Source of the DNA: Acidobacteriota bacterium
Lineage (GTDB): Bacteria > Acidobacteriota > Blastocatellia > Pyrinomonadales > Pyrinomonadaceae
DNA length: 64,000 nucleotides
Direction of reading: 5' to 3'
NCBI GenBank assembly: GCA_018269075.1
Contig: JAFDVJ010000030.1
Span: 1-64,000, forward strand
Positions within the stretch are counted from its first letter, which is position 1, and each line of letters opens with the position of its first letter. The notes beneath the pieces were generated by a model. That model was not told the DNA's origin and searched no databases. It worked only from the letters and a program-made list of their open reading frames with translations. Positions 33,224 to 42,621 of this stretch are shown here, piece after piece. Both the position numbers and the translations under genes were made by a program.

Positions 33224-34795
33224 ATGAGTAAATTTCTATCGAGCTTTATTCTCGTTTGCGGGTTTTTAGTCAGCTTGACGGCTGCCCAGAAGGTTGAATT
33301 GACCGTCGACGCTTCGAAGCCCGGAGCGAAGATCGACCGCAACATCTTCGGTCAGTTTGCCGAACATCTCGGTTACGGCGTTTATGAAGGGATCTGGGTC
33401 GGAAAGGATTCCAAAATCCCCAATACGCGCGGAATTCGCAACGACGTCGTCAACGCTCTCAAAGAACTCAAAGTGCCGAATATTCGCTATCCGGGCGGTT
33501 GTTTTGCCGACGAATATCACTGGCGAAAAGGGATCGGGGCAAAAAGAGTCGTGTCGCTCAATCCGAACTGGGGCGGCGTGATCGAGCCGAATACTTTCGG
33601 AACGCACGAGTTTTTGGATTTTATCGATCAAATCGGCTCCGAGCCGTATCTTTCGGTCAATGTCGGTTCGGGAACCCCGCAGGAAGCGGCGGAATGGCTG
33701 GAGTATCTAACGACGAATCAGGAGACGGATCTCGCCAAAGAACGGGCCGCCAACGGTCATCCCGCGCCTTACAAGATCCCTTATCTCGGCATCGGAAACG
33801 AAAGCTGGGACTGCGGCGGCAATATGACCGCCGAAGCCTATCTGGGAGAATTCAAGAAATACAGCCGGTTCGTCAGAAACTTTAACCCCGACCAGCAAAA
33901 AGATAATCAGATGCTCAAAATCGCCGTCGGGCCGGGCGGCGCCGAGCCGCGTTTTCTGGAATGGACGGAAGTGATGATGAAGGGTTGGAAAAATCACACC
34001 TGGAGCTGGGATATGCAGGGGCTTTCCCTCCATAATTACACGGTCATCAACTGGGGGAATAAATATAAATCCTTCGAATTCGGGGAAAAGGAATACGCCG
34101 AGATTCTCAAAGAGACCTTAAAGATGGACGATTTGATCGGCCGGAATTCCGCCATTATGGACAAATACGATCCCGATAAAAAAATTGCCCTCGTCGTCGA
34201 CGAATGGGGCGCGTGGTATGCGCCGCTGCCCGGCAGCAATCCGGGTTTTCTGGTTCAGCAAAACAGCCAGCGGGATGCGATTCTGGCGGCTTTGAACCTC
34301 AACATCTTCGCGCGTCACGCGGACCGGGTCCGGATGGCGAACATTGCCCAGATGATAAACGTCCTGCAGGCGATGATTATGACCGATCAGGAAAAAATGG
34401 TGCTGACCCCGACCTATCACGTGTTTAAGATGTACGTGCCGTTTCAGGATGCGGTCTTTGTTCCGGTGACTTTTGACGCCGGCAGCTACACCTACAACGG
34501 AATCACGTTGCCGCGCGTCGACGCCATCGCCGCCAGAGGCAAGGACGGCAAACTGTGGGTGGAGATTACGAACGTCGATCCGAACCGGGCGGTCGAGATC
34601 GATCTGAATGCGGCCGGAATGTCGGCCAAATCGGCGACCGGCGAAACGCTGACGGCGCCCCGGGTCGACAGCATCAACACTTTCGAGATGCCGAAGACGG
34701 TCGTGCCGAAACCGATTTCGGCGAAGGCCGGCAACGGAAAATTAATTTTGAACCTTGAACCGAAGTCGGTGACCGTCGTTTCGGTCGAGCAGTAA
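33224..34795 (+). CDS. Alpha-L-arabinofuranosidase, GH51
   Basis: 523 residues, exported (MSKFLSSFILVCGFLVSLTAAQ). Retaining glycosidase that removes arabinofuranose side chains from arabinoxylan, arabinan or arabinogalactan. GH51 hallmarks: NIFGQFAEHLG, IRYPGGCFADEYHW, acid/base E193 in YLGIGNESWDCGG, nucleophile E327 in VVDEWGAWY, and a C-terminal beta-sandwich from ~400 (VDAIAARGKDGKLWVEITN). Length typical. First gene of the hemicellulose island; reads toward the leftward dehydrogenase gene (convergent). Confidence 0.94.
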   Translation: MSKFLSSFILVCGFLVSLTAAQKVELTVDASKPGAKIDRNIFGQFAEHLGYGVYEGIWVGKDSKIPNTRGIRNDVVNALKELKVPNIRYPGGCFADEYHWRKGIGAKRVVSLNPNWGGVIEPNTFGTHEFLDFIDQIGSEPYLSVNVGSGTPQEAAEWLEYLTTNQETDLAKERAANGHPAPYKIPYLGIGNESWDCGGNMTAEAYLGEFKKYSRFVRNFNPDQQKDNQMLKIAVGPGGAEPRFLEWTEVMMKGWKNHTWSWDMQGLSLHNYTVINWGNKYKSFEFGEKEYAEILKETLKMDDLIGRNSAIMDKYDPDKKIALVVDEWGAWYAPLPGSNPGFLVQQNSQRDAILAALNLNIFARHADRVRMANIAQMINVLQAMIMTDQEKMVLTPTYHVFKMYVPFQDAVFVPVTFDAGSYTYNGITLPRVDAIAARGKDGKLWVEITNVDPNRAVEIDLNAAGMSAKSATGETLTAPRVDSINTFEMPKTVVPKPISAKAGNGKLILNLEPKSVTVVSVEQ

Positions 34796-34881
34796 TGCGG
34801 GAAGTGACATTCAGAAAGCCGAACCGGCCGCTTCATCGCGGCCGGTTCGCGCAATCGCCTATCTTTCCGATACAGCCCCGA

Positions 34882-35895
34882 TCAACCGATCGCCGGAATC
34901 TCCCAGTTTCCGCTTTCGGCCGAACGAAAAACCGCGTCGATGACCGCCATATTTTTGAAGGAGTCTTCGAGCGGGATCGCCTGTTCCGTTTTATTCAAAA
35001 TGGCTTTGGAAAACTCGTCGCCCTGCAGCGTGTACTGGTCGGCGGCCGCAAACTCGACGGTTTCTGGGTTTCGCCGGTAGATATCCGAGCCGTCGTCGAT
35101 CACGATGCGGGTCGGCGTGTCGGGCGGAATGTTGAAGGGAATCTGGACTTCGAGCCGGCCTTTGTCGCCGAAAAACTGCATTCTTTGAAAAGACACGAGC
35201 CGCGCGGCGACGGTGAATGTCGCCTGGGCGTTCGGAAAATCGAGGATCGCCGAAGTCAATTTATCGATGCCCGTTTCGGCGTCTCGTTCGATCAGTCCGG
35301 AAACTCTTTTCGGCTCGGTTTGCAGCACGAAGCGCGAGAGATTGATGCAGTAGGAACCGATGTCCAGCAGACAGCCGCCGCCCCAATTCGGATTATTGCG
35401 GACATTTTGGGGATCGGGAATGTTGTAGCTGAAAAAGCCCGTAATCGCTTGCAGCGGGCCGATTTTTTCGGACCGAACCAGTTCGCGAATTTTCAGCCAC
35501 TGCGGATGGTGGCGAACCATAAAGGCTTCCTGAATTTTTACGCCTGTCCGGTTTCTGACTTCGATCAGCTCTGTTACTTCCGGGGCCTTGAGCGTGATCG
35601 GCTTCTCGCACAAAACGTGTTTGCCGGCCTCGGCGGCCTTTTTCGACCACTCCAGATGCAGATGATTCGGCAGGGGAATATAAACCGCTTCGATTGCGGG
35701 ATCGTTCAGCAGTTCTTCATAAGCGCCGTAAAATTTGGGAATGTTCAAACTTCGGGCGGCCTGTTTCGCCTTTTCCAAATCTCGCGAGGCAATCGCCGAA
35801 ACCTCGCAGAATTCGCCCTGCTGCATCGCCGGAACGACTTTTTTCACAGCGATGTTCGCGGCTCCCAAAATTCCCCATTTTATTTTTCTGCTCAT
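34882..35895 (-). CDS. Gfo/Idh/MocA family NAD(P)-dependent oxidoreductase, candidate pentose 1-dehydrogenase
   Basis: 337 residues, cytosolic. Rossmann start WGILGAANIA (G-x-x-G-x-A), nucleotide-domain end HVLCEKP (EKP at 97-99), and C-terminal alpha/beta substrate domain with GGGCLLDIGSYCINLSRFV, where D and H/Y-region residues line the active site. The N-terminus and general pattern resemble xylose/glucose-type dehydrogenases of this superfamily. Given the Weimberg enzymes downstream it is the best candidate in the window for oxidising D-xylose or L-arabinose to the lactone; substrate is inference. ATG 35895 is used since MSRKIKWGILG is the family start. Confidence 0.82.
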   Translation of the reverse strand: MSRKIKWGILGAANIAVKKVVPAMQQGEFCEVSAIASRDLEKAKQAARSLNIPKFYGAYEELLNDPAIEAVYIPLPNHLHLEWSKKAAEAGKHVLCEKPITLKAPEVTELIEVRNRTGVKIQEAFMVRHHPQWLKIRELVRSEKIGPLQAITGFFSYNIPDPQNVRNNPNWGGGCLLDIGSYCINLSRFVLQTEPKRVSGLIERDAETGIDKLTSAILDFPNAQATFTVAARLVSFQRMQFFGDKGRLEVQIPFNIPPDTPTRIVIDDGSDIYRRNPETVEFAAADQYTLQGDEFSKAILNKTEQAIPLEDSFKNMAVIDAVFRSAESGNWEIPAIG

Positions 35896-36036
35896 ATTTA
35901 TACCGATGTCGGATGTCGGAGCGCCCGAAGTTTTAGCCGCCTGCCCGATCGCGGCGATTAAAAAAATCGAGCCGGAAATCCTGACGCACAATTATTAATT
36001 CAAAATGTTAGCCGCGCCCGCGCCGGGGCGTGTCGG

Positions 36037-38376
36037 TCAGTCGATATTCTCCAGAATCCAGATGCCTCCGGAAGTTTCCATCATCGGCAGAATGAGCTTT
36101 TCGCGGGTCAGCACCATTTCCATCGGAACGATATACGGCATAATCATCTGCGTCGGGCTCTCGAAATCGGTCACGCGGGTCGGCTGATCGAGCGGCTTTC
36201 CGCTCGAGGGATCGAAACGGACCTTCCACACATTGAAAAATCCCGTCCGGTTGGAAACGAAGTAGATCGTCCTGCCGTCGGGCGACCAGCGCGGCTTGTC
36301 GTTCCAGTATTTTCCTTCGGTAATGGGAATCCACGACCCGCCCGACGCCGGGACGACATAGATTGTCGAAGCCGCTCCGTCCGCCGCCTTGTAGGCGTTG
36401 AAGCTGATCCAGCGTCCGTCGGGCGAGAAACGGCCCTGCCAGAGATTGTAATCCGGATGCGAGGCGATGATCTGCATTTGCGTTTCGGCATTCGGCGCCG
36501 CATCCAACGAGAACAGGCAGAGCGCCACCCGCTCCGGCGTTCTCCAGTCCGAACTCGCCAGAATGAACTTTCCGTCCGGCGTCCAGTCGGTCGGCGACAG
36601 CTTCCCGTGCATCGAAGACGTGATGACCTGCTCGTCGCTGCCGCCCAGAGCCCTTAATGCCAGCGCCCGATCCAATTGAGGGGCGATCTCAGTTTGTCCG
36701 AGTTTCGACGGATTCGTCCGGATATAGATCAGCTGCGAGCTGTCGTGCGACCAGATCGGGTTCGTCCGGCTGAAATCGTCGGCGGGGGCCAGCAAAGTCT
36801 CCTTTCCGTCGTCCAGCGACTTGGCCCATAACTCTTCCTTGCTGCCCCGCTGTTTGCGAAACACCAGCAGCTTGCCGTCCGGCGACAATCCCGGCTGGAG
36901 CGCGCTGACGCTCGATCCGGTAATCGGTTGGCCGGTTCCGCTGACGCGGCCGCTGACCGGGTCGAACGGCAGCGTCCAGAGGCGGCTTCTTTCGTTGCGG
37001 ATGCTGAAGGCCGCTTTTCGCCCGTCCGGCGACACCACGACATCGGTGTCGTTTCCGGCGCCGATGGTCAGGCGTTCCGGGCCGTCGACCCAGTGCATCG
37101 TTTGCGGGTCGACGGTAATTTTCCAGAGATTTTTCACGCCCAGCGCTTCGCCTTCGAAAATCAAACCTTTTCCCGACGGCAGCCAGACGAAATCGCCGAA
37201 GGTGATGGCGGCTTCTCTGAGCTGCGCCGTCACCCTGGAATCGACCTGCGACTGGAGCGCTCCGCCGTCGGTCACCGAAACGGTCCAGAAGCTCCACCCG
37301 AACCGCAGGTGATTTCCCCAAACCGAGATGTGACGTCCGTCCGGATGCCACGCGACGCGCAGCGGAAAGGCGAATTCGGAAGCAAAATCCGTCAAAACCT
37401 CCTGCGGATTTCCTCCGTTCGCGCCGATGACGTAGATCTTCGATTTGGCCACGCCCGGGAAGGCCGAGTTGTAAAAGAGGATCTGAGAGCCGTCCGGCGA
37501 CCAGCGCGGGCGATAGCCGAACCCGCATAACTTGCGCTCGTTGCCGCCCAGCGCGGGAACGATATACAGCCCGCCGTCGTCGCGTTCGGAACGGAAAACC
37601 AGCGAAAGCCCGTCCGGCGACCAGTCCGGCTGCCAATCGTGGGCCGCCGATTTCGTCACCTGAATTGAATTGCCCTCGCCCACCGACCGCACCCAGATGT
37701 CGAAATTTCCGCTCTGATCCGAGCTGAAAGCGACGAAGCGGCCGTCGGGCGACCAGGCCGGCTCGACTTCCAGTCCCGGCTCAAAGGTCAGCTGCCAGAG
37801 CTTGCGCTGCGGCGACAATCGAGTCGAGAGGCCGCTTTGGCGAAACGCCAGATAGACAACGGCCGTCGCTCCCAGAGCGAGAAGGACGGCGCCGGCTATC
37901 AGAAGAGTCGTGCGGTAGCGGGCTTTCGCGGGCTTTGAAACTGCATCCCGATTGACGTCGGCCGCCGGGTTGGGCTGAATGGTCGAATGATTGAGGCGTT
38001 CCGTCAGCGGCGGGCCGGTCTCGGCATCCTGAGTCTCGACTTCTCGCACATCGGCGACGAAGCGATAGCCCTGGCCGGGAACGGTCATAATATACTTATG
38101 CTCGGTCGGCTCTTCTCCCAGAGCCTTTCTGAGAGCGGAGACTGTTCGCGGCAGGTTGTTTTCGTCGACGAAAGTGTTGGCCCAGACGAGTTCCAGTAAT
38201 TCTTCCTTTTTCAAAACGCTTCCGGGGCGCTGAACCAGCACGAGCAGAAGTTCGAACGCTTTCGGCGTGAGCGAAACTACCCGGTCGCCTTCAAACAATA
38301 CGCTTTTGGCCGTATCGACAATGAAAGAGTCAAAGGCATAAAAATGCGTGTTATGTTCGCTCTTTATCACTTTCAT
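36037..38376 (-). CDS. Winged-helix regulator fused to membrane-anchored TolB-like (PD40) propeller
   Basis: 779 residues. Residues ~13-108 are an OmpR/CadC-type winged helix (FIVDTAKSVLFEGDRVVSLTPKAFELLLVLV..., EELLELVWANTFVDENNL, GYRFVADV). One membrane helix (~155-177, TLLIAGAVLLALGATAVVYLAF) leads to a periplasmic beta-propeller of PD40 repeats with many PAWSPDGRFVAFSSD-type blades. CadC-like one-component regulators sense outside and bind promoter DNA inside. It lies divergent from the Oar receptor and next to the dehydrogenase, so it is a plausible regulator of the island. Confidence 0.86.
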   Translation of the reverse strand: MKVIKSEHNTHFYAFDSFIVDTAKSVLFEGDRVVSLTPKAFELLLVLVQRPGSVLKKEELLELVWANTFVDENNLPRTVSALRKALGEEPTEHKYIMTVPGQGYRFVADVREVETQDAETGPPLTERLNHSTIQPNPAADVNRDAVSKPAKARYRTTLLIAGAVLLALGATAVVYLAFRQSGLSTRLSPQRKLWQLTFEPGLEVEPAWSPDGRFVAFSSDQSGNFDIWVRSVGEGNSIQVTKSAAHDWQPDWSPDGLSLVFRSERDDGGLYIVPALGGNERKLCGFGYRPRWSPDGSQILFYNSAFPGVAKSKIYVIGANGGNPQEVLTDFASEFAFPLRVAWHPDGRHISVWGNHLRFGWSFWTVSVTDGGALQSQVDSRVTAQLREAAITFGDFVWLPSGKGLIFEGEALGVKNLWKITVDPQTMHWVDGPERLTIGAGNDTDVVVSPDGRKAAFSIRNERSRLWTLPFDPVSGRVSGTGQPITGSSVSALQPGLSPDGKLLVFRKQRGSKEELWAKSLDDGKETLLAPADDFSRTNPIWSHDSSQLIYIRTNPSKLGQTEIAPQLDRALALRALGGSDEQVITSSMHGKLSPTDWTPDGKFILASSDWRTPERVALCLFSLDAAPNAETQMQIIASHPDYNLWQGRFSPDGRWISFNAYKAADGAASTIYVVPASGGSWIPITEGKYWNDKPRWSPDGRTIYFVSNRTGFFNVWKVRFDPSSGKPLDQPTRVTDFESPTQMIMPYIVPMEMVLTREKLILPMMETSGGIWILENID

Positions 38377-39067
38377 AATTCTTCGAGAATTATCAGGAAT
38401 ATCTATTTTGATTCCGGAACATCTTCCTTGTTAAGAATAATTCCTAACAATACATCTGACGCAAAAATCATTTAACCAAAACAGGTTTTCAAGAATTTTC
38501 AAGAATTTTCAGGAATTTTCAAGATAGAACAAAAGACTTTCCAATCCCTTTTCCAGTTTAATTACACAGTTAAATGCGAATCCGTAATTGAAAACGAGCA
38601 AATAGAAGGCAACCGTCAGTTTACCCAACAGTGTAACACAAGCCGTTGGTTGAGCGAATTTTGTTTGAATGTTTGTTTTGGTCAGACCAATTAATTAGGC
38701 TTCAGGTCGAGTTTTTGTTCTTCGGGCGATCGTTCCGACGCGTTTTCCGGATCGGCCGGATCGCCGGATAAATGCTTGACTTCCGATGTCAACGATTGGC
38801 GCGATGATTTTCCGCAGAGTCATTTAACCGGTTTATTCGTTTTTGAGATTTAAAACCAAATCGAGAGCGTGGCAAGTTCTCAAGCCACTTTGCTGAGTTT
38901 TTAAAGATTGCCGATCGTTCGTTCGGCCGCCAAACCGAACCGCTTTCGGGCGATCGGTCCGAGACGTCGGCAGGCGGCGGTCCGGGAGCTCAGTCAGGAT
39001 GTTTAGTTTCGTTTAGTTTAGCTTCGCGCGGCATATTCATTAGTTCAAAAAAATTTTAGGAGGAAAA
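38377..39067. other. 691-bp divergent regulatory spacer upstream of the receptor gene
   Basis: No gene. Near the regulator start are small dyads (TTCTTCGAGAATTATCAGGAA; TTAAGAATAATTCCTAA). At 38489-38524 four steps of the 10-bp unit AATTTTCAAG/AATTTTCAGG occur, which would put sites on one face of the helix. At 38678-38690 lies the dyad TTGGTCAGACCAA. A strong Shine-Dalgarno (AGGAGG) precedes the receptor ATG. Confidence 0.6.
38678..38690. promoter_or_regulatory. GntR/FadR-type operator-like dyad
   Basis: Perfect 13-bp palindrome TTGGTCAGACCAA. The core TGGTC-N-GACCA matches the FadR-subfamily GntR operator pattern. No GntR gene is in the window, so the cognate regulator would be elsewhere. 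Confidence 0.5.
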
Positions 39068-42000
39068 ATGAAAGATAAGTTTCGTTTACTGATATGTGTA
39101 ATTTTGGGGGCAGTATTATTTGCCGGAATGGCCGTGGCCGTTCAGGCGCAGACTCAGGGTGAGATCACGGGCCTGGTGACCGATCCTTCAGGTTCGGTGA
39201 TACCGGGAGCCAATGTGACCGTCACGAACAAGGCGACCGGCGCCGCGCGCAAGGCTGCTACAAATAGCGAAGGGTTTTACGCTTTTCCCTCATTGCCTCC
39301 CGGTTTGTACGAATTAACCGTCGAGCGGAACGGCTTTAAGATCTCTCACGTGGATAACATCAGGCTTGAAGTTCAGCAGGCCGCCCGGCTCGACGTGACG
39401 ATGGAGGTCGGACAGGTCGGCGAAACGGTAACGGTTGAAAGCAATGCCGCGCTGCTGAACACCGAAAATTCGACTCTCGGCACCGTGATCGAAAACCGGA
39501 TCGTTACCGAACTGCCGCTGAACGGCCGACAGTACCTGAATCTCGTCGCGCTCTCGCCGAACGCGAACGTCCTCGCGCCGGCGGCCGGGCAGGCGGGCGC
39601 CAGACAGGGCGGCGAACGCGCTCAACAGGCCATCTCGGCCGGCGGACAGCGCATCTTTTTCGATTACTACACGCTCGACGGCGTCAACAACACGGACGTC
39701 AACTTCAACACCTACGTCGCGCTTCCCTCGATCGACGCGATTCAGGAGTTTAAGGTTCAGGTCGGCGTTTACCCGGCGGAGTTCGGGCATCAGAGCACGC
39801 AGGTCAACGTGCTCACCAAATCCGGCGGCAACGCCTTTCACGGTTCGCTCTTTGAATTTTTCCGGAACGACAAGCTCGACGCCAAGCAGTATCAGTTCAC
39901 CACCGCCAAGCCGAAAAATCCGTTCAAATGGAACGACTACGGGTTTGAAGTGGACGGGCCCGTCCGCATACCGTACCTTTTCAACGGAAAAGACAAGCTG
40001 TTTTTTATGGGAAATTACGAGGCGCTGCGCCGTCGGCAAAGCGTGCTCAACACCTTCACGGTGCCCACCGCCAGGATGTTTGCCGGGGACTTCAGCGAGC
40101 TGCTTCCCTCAACCGTCATCTATGACCCGAACACCGGTTCTCCTTTCCCCGGCAACATCATTCCCACCAACCGCTTGGACCCGATATCGGTAAAGTTTTT
40201 GAAATATTATAATTCCTCCAACGTTCTCGGAACGAACAATTTCGCGCAGACGAGCTCGCAGCCGTTCGACCGCAACGGCTATGTCCTGAGATTCGATTTC
40301 GTCGAATCGACCAAGTCTCAATGGATGGGACGATATAACTGGGGCGATGACACGACCTCGACGCAGGGGCTGAATGCCGCCGGAACAAAGGTCCTGACGC
40401 ACTATAAACAATGGGCCGTCTCGAATACGCGGACCCTCAGCCCCAATCTCGTGAATGAGGCCCGTTTCGGCTATACGAGCTTCTTCAATTCTCTCGGCAC
40501 CCTCAGCGCGGGCGTTAAGGACGTGATCACGGAAATCGGAATTCCCAACCAGAAACCGGGCGATTCGATTACCTGGGGAATTCCGAACGTGGTGTTCAAC
40601 GGCGGCGGCTTTACCGCGATCGGCGACGCCAATGACGGACCTTTCAGAAACGACAATAACTATCTGCAGTTCTTCGACAAAGTTTCCTGGATCCACGGAA
40701 AGCACACGTTCGGTTTCGGCGCGGAATTCAACCGGCAGAATTTCAATCAGGTCGGCAACCAGTTTTCGCGCGGCGTGTTTACCTTTCAGGCCAACGCGAC
40801 CACCAACCCCGCCAACGGAAGCGGCGGTTACGCCTTTGCCGACTTTCTCTTAGGAAAAATTTTCGTGTCCACGAACGCCGCCGCCGTGGCCGACGCGAAA
40901 TTCCGGCGCAACGTCTTTCACGCCTTCGTCGATGACACGTGGAAGGTCACGCCCAAGCTGACTCTTTCGCTCGGGCTGCGTTACGAGCTGACGCCGCCGT
41001 TCACCAATACTCTGGGCAACTATTTCACGGTCAAGATTCCGAAGATCCAGTTCGTCGCCAACGTCCCGCAAGCCGACTGGCCCTTCTTTGTCCGGCAGGG
41101 CAAGGGCTGCACGGATCCTTACGAGGGCCTGAACATTCGCTGGACCAGCACCAACGCCGTCTGCGGCGGCGGTCTGAACAACAATCTCCGAGAGACCAAG
41201 TATCTTGACTTCGCCCCGCGAATCGGGATTGCCTACTCATTCGGCGATAAGACCGTGATCCGCGCCGGTTTCGGCATCTTCTATATGCAGGACATCGCCA
41301 ACGCCGAATACTTCGATATGGCCCGCAACATCGCGGCGCGGGTCGATCTGACGACGACGGCCGCCAATCCGATCACGTGGAGCAATTCGATTCCCGGCGG
41401 AAGCTCGACCATAGTCCAGGTGCCGCCGCCGTTTGCGTGGGCCGTTGCGTATGATCACGCGACCCCGCGAACCTACCAGTATATGTTCAACGTCCAGCGG
41501 CAGCTCGGCGCCGACTGGTCGCTCGAAGTCGGCTATCTCGGGTCGCAGAGCCGTCACTTATACGGTTTCCAGAATATCAACCAGGCGCTTCCGGGGCCGC
41601 TGAACAGCATCAATTCGCGCCGCCCGTTTGCCAATTTCGGCGTTCTTTCCTACGTCAACGACGTTTTCAAAGGCAGCTACAACGCGGCGAGCGTGAAGCT
41701 CACCCGACGTTTCAGCGACGGCATCAGCCTGACCACGAATTACACCTGGGCCAAATCGATCGACAATGCGAGCGGCACGCGCACGCAGGGACTCGACACC
41801 CTCTTTCCCCAAGACAGCAGCTGTCTGGAGTGCGAGCGCGGTCTGTCGTCCTTCGATGTCCGTCATCGCTGGGTGCTGGGCGCGGTCTACGACCTGCCCG
41901 CGGGCAAAGGCAAATGGCTGAACATCAAGAATCCGATTGCCGACGCTTTGGTCGGCGGTTGGCAGTTGAGCGTTAATTCGACCATTCAGAGCGGCGTTCC

Positions 42001-42451
42001 GCAAACGCTGACGATCGGCATCAACAACGCCGGCACCAACAATCCGCTGCCGGATCGTCCGAGTTTCTCGGGAGTCGGCAACGGTTATCTTTCAAGCCCC
42101 ACGCCCACGAGTCAGGGGCTGAGATGGTTCGATCCCGCATCGTTCATCGTGGCGCCGCAGGGCAGCTTCGGCAACGTCGGTCGAAACACGATGATCACGC
42201 CGCATTTCCAGTCGATCGATATGGCGCTCGGCAAGCGGTTCACGATCGCCGAACGCCACGTCATACAGCTCCGCGTCGAAGCGTTCAATGTTTTCAACCA
42301 TCCTTCGTGGGGCGCGCCGAACGGGAACATCCTGGCCGGTGCGGCCTTTCCGGGAGCGCCGGCCAACGCCGCGCATCAGGGCTTCGGCATCATCAGCACG
42401 ACGTCCATCCCGATGCGTCAGATTCAGCTCGGATTGAAGTACACGTTCTGA
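39068..42451 (+). CDS. Oar-like TonB-dependent receptor of the hemicellulose island
   Basis: 1127 residues. Signal peptide (LLICVILGAVLFAGMAVAVQAQ), carboxypeptidase-regulatory-like domain (ITGLVTDPSGSVIPGANVTVTNKATG, FYAFPSLPPGLYELTV), plug (IVTELPLNGRQYLNLV, FDYYTLDGVNNTD), then a barrel ending RQIQLGLKYTF with terminal Phe. AGGAGG ahead of ATG 39068. As the first gene of a run that includes glycosidases, esterases and transporters, it most likely moves arabinoxylan- or arabinan-derived oligosaccharides through the outer membrane; no SusD partner is present. Followed by an intrinsic terminator, so the downstream genes probably have their own promoter. Confidence 0.9.
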   Translation: MKDKFRLLICVILGAVLFAGMAVAVQAQTQGEITGLVTDPSGSVIPGANVTVTNKATGAARKAATNSEGFYAFPSLPPGLYELTVERNGFKISHVDNIRLEVQQAARLDVTMEVGQVGETVTVESNAALLNTENSTLGTVIENRIVTELPLNGRQYLNLVALSPNANVLAPAAGQAGARQGGERAQQAISAGGQRIFFDYYTLDGVNNTDVNFNTYVALPSIDAIQEFKVQVGVYPAEFGHQSTQVNVLTKSGGNAFHGSLFEFFRNDKLDAKQYQFTTAKPKNPFKWNDYGFEVDGPVRIPYLFNGKDKLFFMGNYEALRRRQSVLNTFTVPTARMFAGDFSELLPSTVIYDPNTGSPFPGNIIPTNRLDPISVKFLKYYNSSNVLGTNNFAQTSSQPFDRNGYVLRFDFVESTKSQWMGRYNWGDDTTSTQGLNAAGTKVLTHYKQWAVSNTRTLSPNLVNEARFGYTSFFNSLGTLSAGVKDVITEIGIPNQKPGDSITWGIPNVVFNGGGFTAIGDANDGPFRNDNNYLQFFDKVSWIHGKHTFGFGAEFNRQNFNQVGNQFSRGVFTFQANATTNPANGSGGYAFADFLLGKIFVSTNAAAVADAKFRRNVFHAFVDDTWKVTPKLTLSLGLRYELTPPFTNTLGNYFTVKIPKIQFVANVPQADWPFFVRQGKGCTDPYEGLNIRWTSTNAVCGGGLNNNLRETKYLDFAPRIGIAYSFGDKTVIRAGFGIFYMQDIANAEYFDMARNIAARVDLTTTAANPITWSNSIPGGSSTIVQVPPPFAWAVAYDHATPRTYQYMFNVQRQLGADWSLEVGYLGSQSRHLYGFQNINQALPGPLNSINSRRPFANFGVLSYVNDVFKGSYNAASVKLTRRFSDGISLTTNYTWAKSIDNASGTRTQGLDTLFPQDSSCLECERGLSSFDVRHRWVLGAVYDLPAGKGKWLNIKNPIADALVGGWQLSVNSTIQSGVPQTLTIGINNAGTNNPLPDRPSFSGVGNGYLSSPTPTSQGLRWFDPASFIVAPQGSFGNVGRNTMITPHFQSIDMALGKRFTIAERHVIQLRVEAFNVFNHPSWGAPNGNILAGAAFPGAPANAAHQGFGIISTTSIPMRQIQLGLKYTF

Positions 42452-42505
42452 GTAGATGACGCGAATCGAAGACCGGCACATCGTCAGGAAACAATGATGT
42501 GAAGG

Positions 42506-42545
42506 GTGAGCATTGCGGTCATCACTGCAATGCTCACTATTTTTC
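42506..42545 (+). terminator. Intrinsic terminator after the receptor gene
   Basis: Perfect 11-bp stem GTGAGCATTGC / GCAATGCTCAC with a 10-base loop, followed by TATTTTT. Confidence 0.9.
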
Positions 42546-42621
42546 AGTAAATTTCCCGAGCGGCCGGACCCTGAAAGAGCAGCGCTTTCTTAACGCCTGA
42601 TCGAAGAAAACAATTTACGGA

